From contig JAJTTP010000001.1 of the NCBI GenBank assembly GCA_023313575.1, positions 6,133,501 through 6,197,500 on the forward strand: a stretch of 64,000 bases of DNA. The letters run 5' to 3'. This stretch comes from Eutypella sp. D-1. Taxonomy: Eukaryota > Ascomycota > Sordariomycetes > Xylariales > Diatrypaceae. The notes under the pieces are model-generated. The model was given only the letters and a program-made list of their open reading frames with translations, searched no databases and had not been told where the DNA came from. Numbering within the stretch: the first letter of the stretch is position 1; the number at the start of each line of letters is the position of its first letter. Position numbers and translations under genes: made by a program. Positions 1 through 12,403 of this stretch are shown here, one piece after another.

Positions 1-500
1 ATGAGTTTGAGGCTCCTATATTCGCATATATTGCATTTTCGTTCTTACGACCCAGGCTTACCTGACCGAAGAAGCTCGTGCGGGATGGGATGACCCAGCC
101 ACGAAGCACTTATCATTCTCTTAAGGAACGGCGACATAGTAATTAGGTAACTTCTTGTTAAGGTCCCACTGCAATAATGAAATCTGCTACGAAGTAGAAC
201 GAACTGCATTCGCAGGGCTCGACACCGGCGTTTAGGAAGGGCTGCAGCAGGGTCAGGATGTAATTAAGTGATAGGATCTTAAAGCAGCGTGATGCGGCCC
301 CCGGCAAGCTACTTTGCCCAGTACGGGTGGTTCGGGTAGCCATTGCGGAGCGCCAAGTCCAACTCTAGCAATTTCGCCCGGCCTACGGCGTCGGGGTGCG
401 CCACTACGTAGCCAGACTGTCAAGTGCCAGTTTAAGGCTAAGGTTTATCTCAGTTGCCCAGACCTTTCCGTACTAAGGTGTGATAAGATTAATAAACCGT
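1..500. other. Left-edge segment of normal base composition, no recognised gene
   Basis: This stretch has balanced base composition, unlike the TpA-rich sequence that starts abruptly at about position 500. Open frames of about 60 codons exist on both strands but none resembles a known family. It could be the end of a gene or element that lies mostly outside the window. I see no RNA gene or clear repeat in it. Confidence 0.5.
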
Positions 501-852
501 AAATTAATAATTAATAAATAATTAATAAAAATAAATTATTATAAATAATAAACTTTTATTAAATTATTAAAAAATTAAATGTTAACTTTAATTAAATATT
601 TAAATTAAAACAAGTGTTAAAAAGTTTAAATATTAAAAATATTTAACGTTTAAATTAAATATAAACGTTAAAATATAATAAACCCCGCCTTTATAACGGT
701 TTTTATTTAAATAGTTATAATATTAATTTTAAAGCTTTATTCCCGGTATTATTTTATTACGTGGTTATTTAATATAAAAAAGCATTTTTATTATTAAGTA
801 AAGTTATAAATTACTGCCCAGGCGGTTAATTTTAAACCTTTAAGTATTAATA

Positions 853-1061
853 ATACGGTTATTATAAATAAGCTTAAAAGAATAAAATTATTAATAATAT
901 AAATAATGTTATAAATAAAAAAGATTTTAAATTAAATAAATAACTTTAAGCTATTTATTTAATAATAGCCTTAATAAAGCACCGTAAATGCTATAAATAT
1001 TTAAATAAATAAGTTATTTTATTTATTTATTTATTAATAACTGTTTTAAAAATTTTATATT
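853..1061. repeat. Dispersed repeat B, copy 1
   Basis: This ~209-bp segment aligns by eye with 12404-12601 in the same orientation. Shared landmarks are a stretch reading gcttaaaagaataaaatta near the left end, tatttaataatagccttaa in the middle, and a right end reading attttatatt. Differences are mostly RIP-type transitions. No coding potential or clear terminal inverted repeat is visible, so the class is unknown. Confidence 0.6.
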
Positions 1062-1739
1062 AATGAATTAAGTTTATAATTATATTATTAAAAGCTGTAT
1101 TTAAATTATATAATATTTATATATAAGTAAAAACTTTAATATTTATTTATTAAACGTTTTAAATAAAAAAACTCGAATTGCTTTAAATCGGAATTCCATT
1201 AAAAACACCACGTAAAATCATTATTTTAACATTAAAATTTTTTTAATAACTTTATTTTACCTTAACCGCGTTAAATTAATAAAACTTAATAATAATAAAA
1301 ATATACCCGCGAAATAAGCACGTACCGATAATATAATTATAAAATTATTAATTACCGGTAAAATTAATAAATTAAATTAAAAACTATATAATTTAATTAA
1401 AGAAACTATTTAATTTTAAGTTTAAATTATTATTAATAAATTAACGTAAATAACGGTAATAAAAACCGCGTTAATTAACCACCCCGACGTAACCGAAAAG
1501 TAACAGCGATACCGTTACGAAAACAATAATGCCCCGGTAATAATAAACGGTTTTAAAGCCGTTTTTAAATAATAAGTTATAATAATAAAATAAAGCGCCG
1601 CTTAAAGCACCCGGAGCTAAATAAACGTTATTATTATAACGGTTTCGGGGCACGCTTTTATAATACTTATTACGGCAATTATTTAAATTAAACGCGTATA
1701 TAAAATTTTTATAAAAGCAGTAAATTAAAATAAAATATT

Positions 1740-2340
1740 ATTTAATAAATCCCCGGCGGAGATTATATAAACGGTAAACACGGTAATACGGCTTATCGGC
1801 GGGATTATAATAATTACGGTATAAAAATTAAGTAATAACGATACGATTATAACCTTTAAAAATAACATAAATTAATATATATAAAATTAAAATTAAATAA
1901 TAAAAACTTTCGGTATTACGGCTTTATTAAAAAGCCGTAAAATTATAATATACGTAACCGGCTTTTTAATAAAGCCGTTATAAAGTATTAACGATAAAAC
2001 CTTTACGAAATAATTATAAAAAAGTAATGAAAAATATGATATAAATTAAAAAATAAATTTTAAAATACTTTAACGTAAAGAATAACACGGCCGTTATTTA
2101 TATTAATAACGTAAACGTTATAATCTTATTATATATTAACGGCATAATTTAAAAAGTTTAAATATTCGATTATACCTTTTTTAATATAAAATTAAAAATT
2201 ACTTAATATTATAACTATTACGGTTTTAATTATATATAACGGTGTTATAATAAATAAACGCGTTATAACGGTTATAATACGGCTATATACGTAAATAATA
2301 ATAAAAATAAAACATTATAATATTTTTAACGTAAAAGAAA
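1740..2340 (+). pseudogene. LINE ORF1 (gag-like) C-terminal remnant with zinc knuckle
   Basis: Around 2195-2300 a frame reads like a CCHC zinc-knuckle region of Tad1 ORF1: a Cys-x2-Cys pair, a GF(G/N)H-like stretch, then a further Cys followed by NKxTRCNGC-like residues. Several Cys and His codons now read TAT, as expected from RIP of TGT and CAT. The segment just upstream (~1790-1990) resembles the conserved part before the knuckles in Tad1 ORF1 proteins. That protein binds element RNA in family members; this copy is broken by many stops. Boundaries are approximate and the upstream assignment is the weaker part. Confidence 0.55.
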
Positions 2341-2759
2341 CGGGATATTTATAATAATAAATTATTATAATTATAATAAAACGTATACGGCATAAAACCG
2401 TAATTATAAAATAACGGTAACGGAAAAATAACGAATAAAAGCGGCGTATATTATATGCCCGAAATAATTCGAAATCGGTACCGCGTTAATATAACCGTAT
2501 AAATAACCCGTAAAGGCCGCGGTTATTAACGCATAATAAAAGCAAATTTTATAACGTTAACCGGATATTAACAGCAAAGGAAAAAAAGTAGCTTTTAAAA
2601 AAAAGGCGCGTTTATAACGGGAACGTTTTAAGGTTACGCCGACCCCGATTTAATTTAACCTCGGCGCCCCGGATAACGTTTATTTTTTTTAAAAAAAGAT
2701 TAAAATATATAAAACGCTTTTTTAAAGATTTTATAATAAAAATAGCTTATTAAAACGTA

Positions 2760-5700
2760 TATAAAAAAACAAATTAAATATTAGCTAATATTCGAACCGT
2801 GTAATAAAACCGTATTATATATATATAAACGTTACGAACTTATAACGTTAATGCCGTAATAAAAAAGAATTAATATTATTAATATAAGTGTTTAAAAAGG
2901 GCCAACCTAGCTAGCGTTTTAAAAAGTGCTAAGGCGCTTTAAGTGCTATATTAATTAATAATAAAGCTTTTATTAACCAAGGTAAGGGCTTACCCCTTTT
3001 AAGCTGTATTATATAATAGCATTTTTTAATTAATCGGTTTAATAACTTAGCGGTACAGTTATAAATAGCCGCGCCCACCTTAGCCACCAAGGGCTTTAAA
3101 GCTTAGCGTTCGATTCGCACTAACACCTTTAAAAAGGTAGTATCTTAGCTTAAAGCCGTAACACCCCGCGCCCCCCGGGCGGCGCCGGTAATAAGCTTTA
3201 CATAGCCCGCGATAAGCCTTGTAATATTAAACTTACAAGCTATAAAGCGATAAACTTATAAGTAATAACTAAGTTTTATTATAAGCCTTGGTTTTAATAA
3301 GTAATAAAAACGCTAAGCGATAAACTTACCGGGTAATTAGCATTTAATTAATTAAAGTTAATTAAACTTTATTTTACGCCTTAACACTTTAATACAGGTG
3401 TTTAAAAGGGGTTAACTTAGCTAGCGTTTAAAAAAATATTAAAGCGTTTTAAATATTATATTAGTTAATAATAAAGCTTTTATTAACTAAGGTGGGGGCT
3501 TACCTTTTTTAAGCTGTATTAATTATATTACGTTTAATAAGAAAAAACGGTATTAATAATATGGTCGATATATACCCCCCGGAAAAAAAGGCGTTTAAAA
3601 AATAAAATAACCTTTTAATAAACGATATAATAATAATAACGTTATAAAAACGTAACGTATTTATCGGGGATTTTAATCTTTATTATCTTTTTTAAAAAGA
3701 ATTAATAAAAATATTATACGGTTATAATAATCTTTTTACGTTTACATTACGATAACGCTTTTTTTTCGTAACTCCGTAAAAGAAAATAACGTAATAAATT
3801 AAAATAAAATAACCGGTAACGATAAACTTAACGTAAGTAACGGAAATACTGCTAGTATAATATAAAGGATTATTAAAATAACATATATTACGGTATAGTT
3901 ATTATTATAACGATGGTTATCGCAATGGTTATTACAGTTTAAAAAATAAAATAATAAGTAAATAACATCGCTGCTTACGAATTATAGCAGCCTTAAGTAT
4001 TAACCACCTTAAGCATTTATTTTAAAAATTTTCTTTTACTATTTATACGCGCCTTACCACTTATTGGTTTAACCTTTTCTTTTTTTTTCTCCCCACCTTT
4101 AAAATTTATAAAATAGCTTAAAAATTCGATAATATTAAACCTATCGTAACTTACCGCTTCGTAATAGCATAGCTTAAATCACCAGCTGTAATTAATACGC
4201 GTTTTAAACGTAACAAGTATATAATATTTTAAAACCGTAAAAAATTAAAACTAGCCGTTAATAAATAAACGTATCGTTTTATCGGAATTTTATAATCGTT
4301 TTCGCGGTATTAATAACTTATTAATACTTTAAAAATTAAACGAATATACGGATAACGTTATAAGTTATTTTATCGAAATAAATAACGTATTAACGCCGAA
4401 AGAAACGTTAAATATAAGTAAAAACTATTTATAAAAAAATAAAAAACGTTATAAATAAATATAAACGGTTATAAAACCTTTATAACATAACGTTTATATT
4501 AAAGTTATAAACGTAATATAATTAAGCGGTCCGTTATTAAAATAGTAAAATTCTCGTAACGTAAAAACATAATTAATATAACGCGTTAATTAAAGCTTTA
4601 AATAATATTAAAAACTTTTAAACATTAAAAAAATAAATTAAAATATACGGCATAAAAAGATTATAACCGCGGCGATACCGTTATTAATATAAAACGGAAA
4701 CGTTACGTTTACGGCATATAATGATAATAAAAAAGCCGTAATATTAATAAAAAGTTTTTTCCTTAACCCGTTTATAAATTTAACCTATATTTTTAAAAAA
4801 TAATTTATTAAAACGTAATCGTTACGGCTTTATTATAAAATCGAAACGGAAATAATATTAAACGATATTAAAAAAATAATACGATTTACTTTATTATAAA
4901 AAGCACCGGGTATCGACGGCTTTTTTATAAAACTTTTTAAAGTATATAACCCGCCGTTATAAAAAACGTTAATTAAAATCGTTATTATAAGCTTTATGCT
5001 CGGATATTTCTTATAACGGTTTCGTAACGTTTACGTTACGGTTATCCCGAAACTTAATAAAATAGTTCGAAAAAAAGTTACTTTAAAAAAGTAACGCTTT
5101 ATAACGTTATTTAACGCGGTAAAAAAAGTAATCGAAAAACAAGTAATTAAACGGCTTATAAACGTAACGGAAATATATAAATTATTTTTAAATAAAGAAA
5201 TAAATAATAAAAGAAAAGTTTATAAAATTAATAATTAAATTATTTATTAATACGGTAAAAATAATATAAACACGTAACGTTATTATTATATTATTTTAAT
5301 TAAATCTTATTAAAGCGCTTAATAAAGTAAATTATAAAACATTATTACATTTATTATAAACGTAAAAAAATTAAAATAATTACTTTATAACGCGTATGGT
5401 ATAATTAAATTTTAATAATAAAATATTTACGAATATAAAAATCCGAACCGGGGTATTATAAAAAGCGTTATTATTATTTATATTATTTATATTATATATT
5501 ATACCGTTATACGGTAAAATAATAACGGCGTACTTATAACTGCTTATTATTATTTAATAAAAACCCGGTAAAAAGTTATTAACGATTAAAAAAAACGTAA
5601 TAAACCTGTTTTAAATAAACGTACCGGTTTAAAATATTATTTAATTTTTAAAAAAGCATAACGTTTACGTAATAAATACGCCTCGATAACGTAAAAATTA

Positions 5701-6960
5701 AACCGGTAAATAAATTCCGTTTTTTAAATATTTATTTAAATAAAAGGCTTAAATAAACGGCACATAAAAACTATTTAATAAATAAGTTATAATCTTAATA
5801 TACCGCTTTTATTAAGCTTATAACGTTATCCGCGTACGGCAAATATATATTATAATAATATAATCGGTTATAAATTTTAAAATTACCGTATAATATAAAT
5901 TAAGGCTTAAACCGTAAGGTTTAATAAAAATATTAAATAAAAAGTAAAAATAATATTTATATAATATTACCGGGGGTATAAAAGTATTTATTATTACGTT
6001 TTAAAAAATAAGATAAATATTGTACCGATTAATTTATACCTTTTTAAAAACGTTGCCGAATTTAAAACTTAATTTAACCTTTTTAATAAAGCGTAATTAT
6101 TATGTAACGTATATAATAAAGTAACGCGTTAATTAAACCCGCGCCCGGCGTAAAAGAAAAAGAAAAAATACGGTCAATTATATATTAAAGCAATTATTAA
6201 CCGCTATAAAGCTACGGCGGTAAAACGGGTAAAACGCGGCGCCGGTAAACCAGTTTAAGCCGTAAAATAAATCGGTACGGATAACCCGGATTTAATTTTT
6301 AAAAAGTAATAAAAAGAGTAATAACGGCGTTAACGCGTTATAAGGTTATAACGTTATAATTAATATAAAACGGTAACGGAGCCGTTTTAAATAAAAGTTA
6401 ACGGGTTTAAAAAATATAAAAACTTATGTAAATATAAAACTTTATTATTATTTTAATTATAAATTAATAAAATAAAATTAAATAAATACTTATTTATATA
6501 CCGCGTCTTTAATATACCGTTACCGCTTTATTATTATAAAAAGATATTAAAATACCGGCTTGGCTTATTTAATATTAAGTTACGCTTTATATAAAGAAAA
6601 CCGGGAGCGGTTACGTAATAACCTTAACCCGAAACCGTTTATAAATTATAAAAACTTTATATTAACGTTTGAAAATAAAAAAGCAGTTATTATTATAATA
6701 TCGTAATACGTTAATATAAAACGGGTTTAAAAGTTTCGTAAAATAAATAACATAAAAGGAAAAAAAAAAAAAAAAACTTTACGAGCCTGGTACGGTAACG
6801 CGGCGTAATATTTTCGTAATAAATAATAAAAAAGCCGTTTTACGGTTTTACGATTTAATATTAAGTTAAATATACTTTAATTAAATTATTAAATAAATAA
6901 TATTTTAATTATAATAAAAACATAACGATTTTATTATAAGGTTTAAATATATACAGGGCG
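2760..6960 (+). pseudogene. LINE ORF2 remnant: endonuclease and reverse transcriptase
   Basis: This is the second ORF of the Tad1-like element. Its start (~2780, resembling the QANI-type opening of LINE endonucleases) is separated from the rest by the insertion at 2888-3527. VFIGDFNLYY (~3655-3690) is the endonuclease GDFN motif. APGIDGFFIKLFK (~4897-4940) and the FNAVKKVIEKQ segment (~5108) are conserved RT blocks. A C-terminal RNase H or zinc motif is expected to ~6600 but cannot be read with confidence. In intact elements the protein nicks DNA and primes reverse transcription there. Dense TAA/TAG codons rule out function here. Confidence 0.75.
2888..3527. repeat. Small element with ~128-bp direct terminal repeats, nested in the LINE
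   Basis: Two copies of a ~128-bp sequence flank ~380 bp: 2888-3014 and 3397-3527. Both begin gtgtttaaaa, share ctagctagcgtt, aataataaagcttttatta and ggcttacc, and end near aagctgtatta. The layout fits a terminal-repeat element in miniature or a partial tandem duplication. The interior is locally GC-richer (3060-3200) and has an A-box-like string (~3043-3055) and a B-box-like gttcgattc (~3104-3112), which would suit a tRNA-derived SINE, although the spacing is longer than in a normal tRNA. No clean target duplication is visible. Confidence 0.55.
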
Positions 6961-7089
6961 TTTAACTTTTACCCGGTAACGGGGTTTTTTAAATAAAGGG
7001 ATTTATATAAATAAATTTAAAAGTAAACGCCTTTAGCGGTTATTAGGCGTATTTAATAATAATAATAATAAATAATTCGAACCCCTGTA

Positions 7090-7260
7090 ACTTATGTTAA
7101 AATTAAAGCGCTAGCTTAATTAATCTTTATATTACTATTTAAAAGTAAGGAAAAAAAAGAAACAAATCGAATTTTAAAATTAAAGCTATTTATAAATAAT
7201 ATTTAAAAATAATCTTTAAAGTACATAAGTATTTAAAGTTAATAAAAAGGAATTTATTAA
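7090..7260. repeat. Dispersed repeat C, copy 1
   Basis: This segment aligns in the same orientation with 54416-54560. Landmarks are taaagcgctagctt versus taaaacgctaacttt, the shared string tatttaaaagtaaggaaaaa, and a shared atttataaataatatttaaaa followed by a tail reading acgtaagtacttaa or close to it. No coding potential is seen. The surrounding sequence differs, so it is a short dispersed repeat or the conserved end of a larger degraded element. Confidence 0.6.
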
Positions 7261-7570
7261 TACGTAAAGCAACGTAATTAAAGCATACGGGTTTTTTTAC
7301 CTTAGTTAACTTAAGCCACCTCCGCTTTATTTAATATATTTTATATACCTTTTAAAAAGGCGCGGTTTTAAACGGAGCTACAGTGGTTTAAGTTAATATT
7401 AAAAATATAATAACGTTATTTATAACTATTTTATTAAATTTATTATATCGACTTTATTTATTTTATTTTATCGATAGAATTTATTAAATTTATCGATTTT
7501 TTATAACCTATTACAGCTTATTTTATCCATTTTAACCAGTTTTAACGGTTAAAATATAGCTACTCCGGAA

Positions 7571-7712
7571 GCTTTTCTTTACTAATATATCGTAACTACC
7601 GGTCGGTATATAAAAATAATAACCTTTTAAATATTACATAATATAAAAAAAGCTTAAAAGGTTATTATTTTAATATACCGACCGGTAATTACGATATATT
7701 AATAAAAAAAGC
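7571..7712. repeat. Foldback element with ~58-bp inverted arms
   Basis: The left arm 7571-7630 and the right arm 7655-7712 are near-perfect inverted copies separated by only ~24 bp. Each arm contains the core accggtcggta (or its complement) and a stretch reading atatatcgtaa or ttacgatatat. Transcribed or single-stranded, it would form one long hairpin. It resembles a small MITE or foldback repeat. No flanking target duplication is evident. Confidence 0.8.
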
Positions 7713-7994
7713 GTTTAAAATAACCGCCTGTATAAATTACGTTTTAAAGCTATTTTAAACGCGTATGTAACAGGTTCGGTCCCGATTAAAATTAAAAGCG
7801 TATAATAAAATAGCTTTAATTTATACGAATTTAAATATATTAAGTTTTTATATTAAATAAAGTTATTTAACCGTTATATATAACCGTATAACGTATAGAA
7901 TTAAATTTTTAATATAATATTAAGCTTTATTTTAAAATGTTTTTACTTTTTATAAAAAAGGTTTAATCGGTATATTTAAGCTTTAAAAATACTT

Positions 7995-8072
7995 AAGCCC
8001 GGGCTTCGCCCGGGCCACGTCGTAGCGACGCAGGCGCTATACCGCAGCGCTTACGGCGCTGCCACACCTTAA
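7995..8072. other. GC-rich island of three adjacent hairpins
   Basis: Within TpA-rich DNA, ~75 bp are GC-rich and hold three consecutive short palindromes: cccgggcttcgcccggg (~8000-8016), cgtcgtagcgacg (~8020-8032) and gcagcgcttacggcgctgc (~8044-8062). CpG-rich but CpA-poor DNA can escape RIP, which may explain survival of the composition but not the three hairpins. It resembles the hairpin clusters known from some fungal mitochondrial genomes. Its role is unknown. Confidence 0.65.
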
Positions 8073-8631
8073 AATCGAGGACTAATAATATAAAGCAAGG
8101 TTTTTTTCGTTCGACGGTTTACCGTATAAATAACAAACCGTAAAAGTACCGCATACCATTATATATACAGGTTTAACGGCGTAAAAATAATAATAATAAT
8201 ATTAATATATAAGCGTGATTTTATTAATAATATAAAAGCTTATAAGGTTAAATCTTTATTATATATATTTTATTATAATAATAACTTAAAATTAATGCCG
8301 TTATAATTTTTATGATACGGGCATTTTTATAATAAGTATATAACTTAATAAAATAAATTAAGATTTTATAATAAAAAATAATAAACTTTAATAATAACAC
8401 TTATATTCAAATGCCCGCTTATATTTAAAATAGTAAATAACCGTTATTATTTTAATATATTATTTTTAAATTTAAAAGATTTAAAAATAAATAAGTTAAA
8501 AAATAAGCTTAATAAGCCTTGTTTTTACCTTATTTACTTTATTTATTTAATTAAGTAACACCTTTTTCCCGGGGGTTTATATTAAAAAAAAAAGAAAACT
8601 TAAAAGTAATTTTAATTTATTATATATTATT

Positions 8632-9215
8632 ATTAAAGTTATTATAAGGTTTAATAAAGTAATAAAGTAAAAGACGTAATGAAAAAAAGTTTTTAAATTT
8701 TAAATAAAAAGTAAAAAGCTTTTTAAAATTTTAAAATAAAAACTTTTTAATATTTATTAAATAAGCACTAGCTGTTATGACCTGGCTAGGTCATTAGGCC
8801 TAAACAGGATTGGCACAAACAATCCCTGACCATGACACTGGAAGGGACAGCTACGATAAGATAAGCCATATTTAGGTCACGTGACAAGAAGGATAGCCTG
8901 GATAGCCCAGCTATCCTAGCGATCCAACACCTAACATCACATTCCGGTATTAAGAACAAAGGATATAAATAATATATAGCTACATTTATTACTTTTTTTT
9001 TAAAAAATAATCTTTAAGCTTATTAGCTTATAATATAACTTAATTATTTAAAGCACCCTTTTTATTATTATTATTAAACGTAACTACTTATTACTTAAAA
9101 CCCCCAGCACTCCTGCTAACATAAACCCCTCGACTGGACTAATAGTTAAGAATAGACCGGCCGTCACATTAGCCCGTTACCGGTTAATAACGGCCGGTAA
9201 ATTATATTAAATATA
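8632..9215 (+). repeat. Dispersed repeat D, copy 1, split by a solo LTR
   Basis: 8632-8772 and 9169-9215 together match the reverse complement of 55985-56232. Landmarks are gttattataaggtttaataaagtaataaa, then ttaaataagca, then (after the LTR) agcccgttaccggttaataacggccgg and ttatattaaatataatactttatttata. The LTR at 8773-9168 splits the repeat right beside its GC-rich palindrome. The copies differ mainly by RIP-type transitions. The class is unknown. Confidence 0.7.
8773..9168 (+). mobile_element. Solo LTR, chromovirus family A (396 bp)
   Basis: It starts TGTTATGACC and ends GGCCGTCACA, with TG...CA termini. It is flanked by ctagc (8768-8772) and ttagc (9169-9173), a 5-bp target duplication with one C-to-T change. 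Its 3' half (cctcgactggactaatagtta) is shared with the LTRs of the full-length elements at 37201 and 45908. It is a solo LTR left by recombination, nested in repeat D. Confidence 0.85.
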
Positions 9216-9954
9216 ATACTTTATTTATATAATTAATTAACGTTTAATTTAATTATAACTTTAAATATATGCATTTTTATCAAGATTTAGCCAGCTAAGG
9301 AATAACTTGCGGCTATTTCTTTATAAATATATAGTTAAACGCTAGTATAAAGGACACTCACGCTAGTGTTTTAAATTATTTATATAAGGTGGCTTATGGC
9401 CACCTTATAAGATAATATAAGATAGGCGTTTATTTCTTTATCGACCACCCTTTATATTAAAAGATTATCTTTAATTACCCGCGCTTACGATCGTAACAGT
9501 TTTAAAATAATTTAATAAAGCCTTTAATAAAAAGTATTAAATTAAAACCCGTTTATTATAATTAAATATTACATTATTAAAAGGTTTTTAATATAAGCTT
9601 TTAAAAGCTTTATTACTTTAATAATAAATAATTTTAATATCTTTTATTATTACTTTTTTAAATATATTATTAACACACTTAGTTATTACATTAAGTTTAA
9701 ATATAAAATATTATTTAAAAAGTTTTAATAAGGTTTTTTATAAATTATAAAAACTTTATATTTATTAAATAACTTAAGTTATTATGTATACGATCGTATT
9801 ATAGTTTTATATATAAGGGTGAAAACAAGTATTGTATTTTATTTATTTAAAAAAAGTTTTAACCATCGTATAAAAGAAAAAAGTAAAAAGTTTTATTTTT
9901 TTTAACCCGTATTACGTACGATAAAATCCGAGATATTATCGTGCGGCAATTATT

Positions 9955-10353
9955 TGTTATGACCTGGCTAGGTCATTGGGCCTAAATAGGATTGGCATAA
10001 ACAATCCCTGACCATGGCACTGGAAGGGGCAGCCACGATAAGATAAGCCATACTTGGGTCACGTGACAAGGAGGATAGCCAGGATAGCTGGGATAGCCAG
10101 CTATCCGAATGATCTAACAGCAACCATATATTCCAGTATTAAAAACAAAGGATATAAACAGTATATAATTACATTTATTATCTTTTTTTTAAATAGTTTT
10201 TAAGCTTACCAGCTTATAATATAATTTGGTTACTTAAAGCATTTTTTTATTATTATTATTAAACGTGATTACTTATTGCTTAAAACCTTTAGCACTCCTG
10301 TTAACATAAACCTTTCGACTAGACTAATAGTTAGGAATAAACCGGTTGTCACA
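9955..10353 (+). mobile_element. Solo LTR, chromovirus family A (399 bp)
   Basis: It starts TGTTATGACCTGGCTAGGTC and ends ccggttgtcaca. It is flanked by perfect 5-bp duplications ttatt (9950-9954 and 10354-10358). It is highly similar to the copy at 8773, including a shared cacgtgacaagRaggatagcc segment, and it has less RIP in its 5' half than in its 3' half. Confidence 0.88.
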
Positions 10354-10399
10354 TTATTAACATAATTGTAATAATATTAAATATTAACGTATTTTATAT

Positions 10400-12403
10400 T
10401 ACGTTATAAATAAATATATAATGTAAACGGGTATTTTAAATAAAAGTTAAACTATGTTATTTTATAATATAAGTTAAAGATTAGTTTTAATAAAATATTA
10501 ATATTAAATTAATTTAAAATAATAATAAATTAAAAACGTAATTTAATTTTATTAAAAATAACGTAAGTTATAAAATAAATAGTTATTATATTAATAAAAA
10601 AAAGGAATTTATATAAAAAGTAAAGCTATGGCCTTATTTATTTATATATTAACCGTAAATATAAGTTATTAAAACTTTTAACCATTTTATTATTCGATAC
10701 TTTTACTTAAATTATATTAACGGCTTTTATAACCAGTTAAAATAAAAATAAAACTATTTTTAATTATAATTCTTTAAGCTTTAAATTTAACGCATTTTTT
10801 AAAATAAAAATTGTTAAGCTTTATAAAAAGTTTATTTTTAAATATAATTAACTGCTTAATGTTTAATAATAATTAAAATAAATATTTATTTCTTTTATTT
10901 ATTAATATATTAACGTTATACCATATTTCTACGTTACGCATATGCCGATAATTTGGCGTATATTAAATAAAGTTACGTTAAATAGCGTTAAAAACGTTAT
11001 ATTAACGTAATCGGTAAATTATATTAAATATTAAATTTGAATTTTAAATTAATATACGTTTACCGGTTTCCCGGCGTAATGGTTTAATTATAATTATAAC
11101 GTATATTTATTATATCGCGTTTTATTTAAATTATCCTTTTTCGGGCTGGTTTAAAGTATAAAAAAGGGCTATTTTAATATATTTATCCGGTTTTATTATT
11201 AATAAGCTAATAAAATTAATATAAGTATTACGTTTAAAAGTATCGGTTATATAAATGTTTTATTAATAACGGTATAAAGCGTTATAAAAGAAGCTGCTTT
11301 AAAATATACGTATAATATAAAATCGGCATATAAAAGGTTATAATATTATTATAAAGAAGCTTTGTCCTTACTGCTTTATATTTATAAGTTTTTAAAAACA
11401 TTGTCGCTACTTAAGTTGATAATACCGAATTTTATAATATTAATTATATATTATGCGATATTATATAAGTTAAGGTTTTATTAAATTTTATTACTTTTAC
11501 ATATAATCGTTATTAGTTTTATAAAAACAGTTAATAAAATTATTAAACGTATGTAATAAGTAATTAAACGATTTTTACCTTTTAAAAACTATTTTTAAAA
11601 TAACGTAAGATTTATTTAACGGTTTTAAAATATATTATGGTAAATCTTTTTATATAACGGTTTAAATAAAAAACGGCGTAAATAATATCGGGTTAAATGC
11701 TTAATATAACGTATATAAATTATTTTATAACTTTAATCTTTTAATAATTCTTTCGAGATAATTTCTTTACTTTAAACATAAAGTGCGGTTAATACGGTTA
11801 CGGGTGATATTTATATTTAAATAATAAATGCATAACTTAAAATCGGTTATATAAAACTTTATAAATAAAGCTTCTTTTAATTATTAAATTTTCCTTTTAT
11901 CGGAATTAATTATAAATAAATCGTTAACGTAAATAATAATATACAAGCATTTTTTATAAAATATGTTTACGTTTGAGTTTAATAAGTTAAATTTTAATTC
12001 TTTTAAATAAACGGTAAAGGTTTAATATTAAATTTATAACGTTGATTTTAAGCTATATAAAGCTTTATTAAATTTATAAACTTTATTAATTTTATTTTAA
12101 CATTTTAAAAACTATTTAACGTAAATTGTTTTATTTACTTTACCGTATGAAAAAGCTATAATAACGTTTATTTATTTTAATTCGAAATTAAAAGCCGTAA
12201 TAATAACGGATATAACTTTATAACTTATAAGTTTTATAACTAAGGCGAAAATATTAGTAAAATCTAACCTTTTAACTTATTTAAAGCTTTTTATTATATA
12301 TTAAGTTTTATAACACGTAATTTCTTCGTCGGCGTTATATTTTAACTTATAAACTTATTTATTAAATAATGCTTTTCTTTTAATAAATAATTCATAAAGC
12401 GTG
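10400..12403 (-). mobile_element. RIP-degraded Ty1/copia polyprotein remnant
   Basis: On the minus strand the conserved copia reverse-transcriptase blocks can be read through stops: a segment resembling VKRLDFTNIFALVIKL (~12250-12330), ITAFLNGKVNETIYV (~12130-12180), KALYGLK (~12045-12075) and the catalytic YVNDL (~11913-11945, canonical YVDDL with D-to-N). RNase H should follow toward ~10900 but is not readable with confidence. No LTRs of its own are visible, and the upstream side is cut by repeat B at 12404. In intact elements the polyprotein supplies protease, integrase, RT and RNase H; this copy is dead. Confidence 0.75.

Larger units (their letters stand above)
1200..7050 (+). mobile_element. 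RIP-degraded non-LTR retrotransposon (LINE, Tad1-like)
   Basis: Domains occur in the order of a Tad1-type LINE on the plus strand: an ORF1 zinc knuckle (~2195-2300), an endonuclease with a GDFN motif (~3650-3690), and a reverse transcriptase with APGIDGF (~4900) and an FNAVKKVIEKQVIKRL stretch (~5108-5160), all in frames cut by TAA/TAG stops. The 3' end is probably near the TAA-type microsatellite at ~7046-7070, which suits LINE tails. A separate direct-repeat element (2888-3527) interrupts the start of ORF2. Element ends are approximate, and I see no target-site duplication. It cannot encode a working protein. Confidence 0.8.

Noticed and set aside
3030..3120. A tRNA gene inside the small nested element
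   Set aside because: A- and B-box-like strings are present, but their spacing is too long and no acceptor stem pairs. Kept only as a possible SINE hint.
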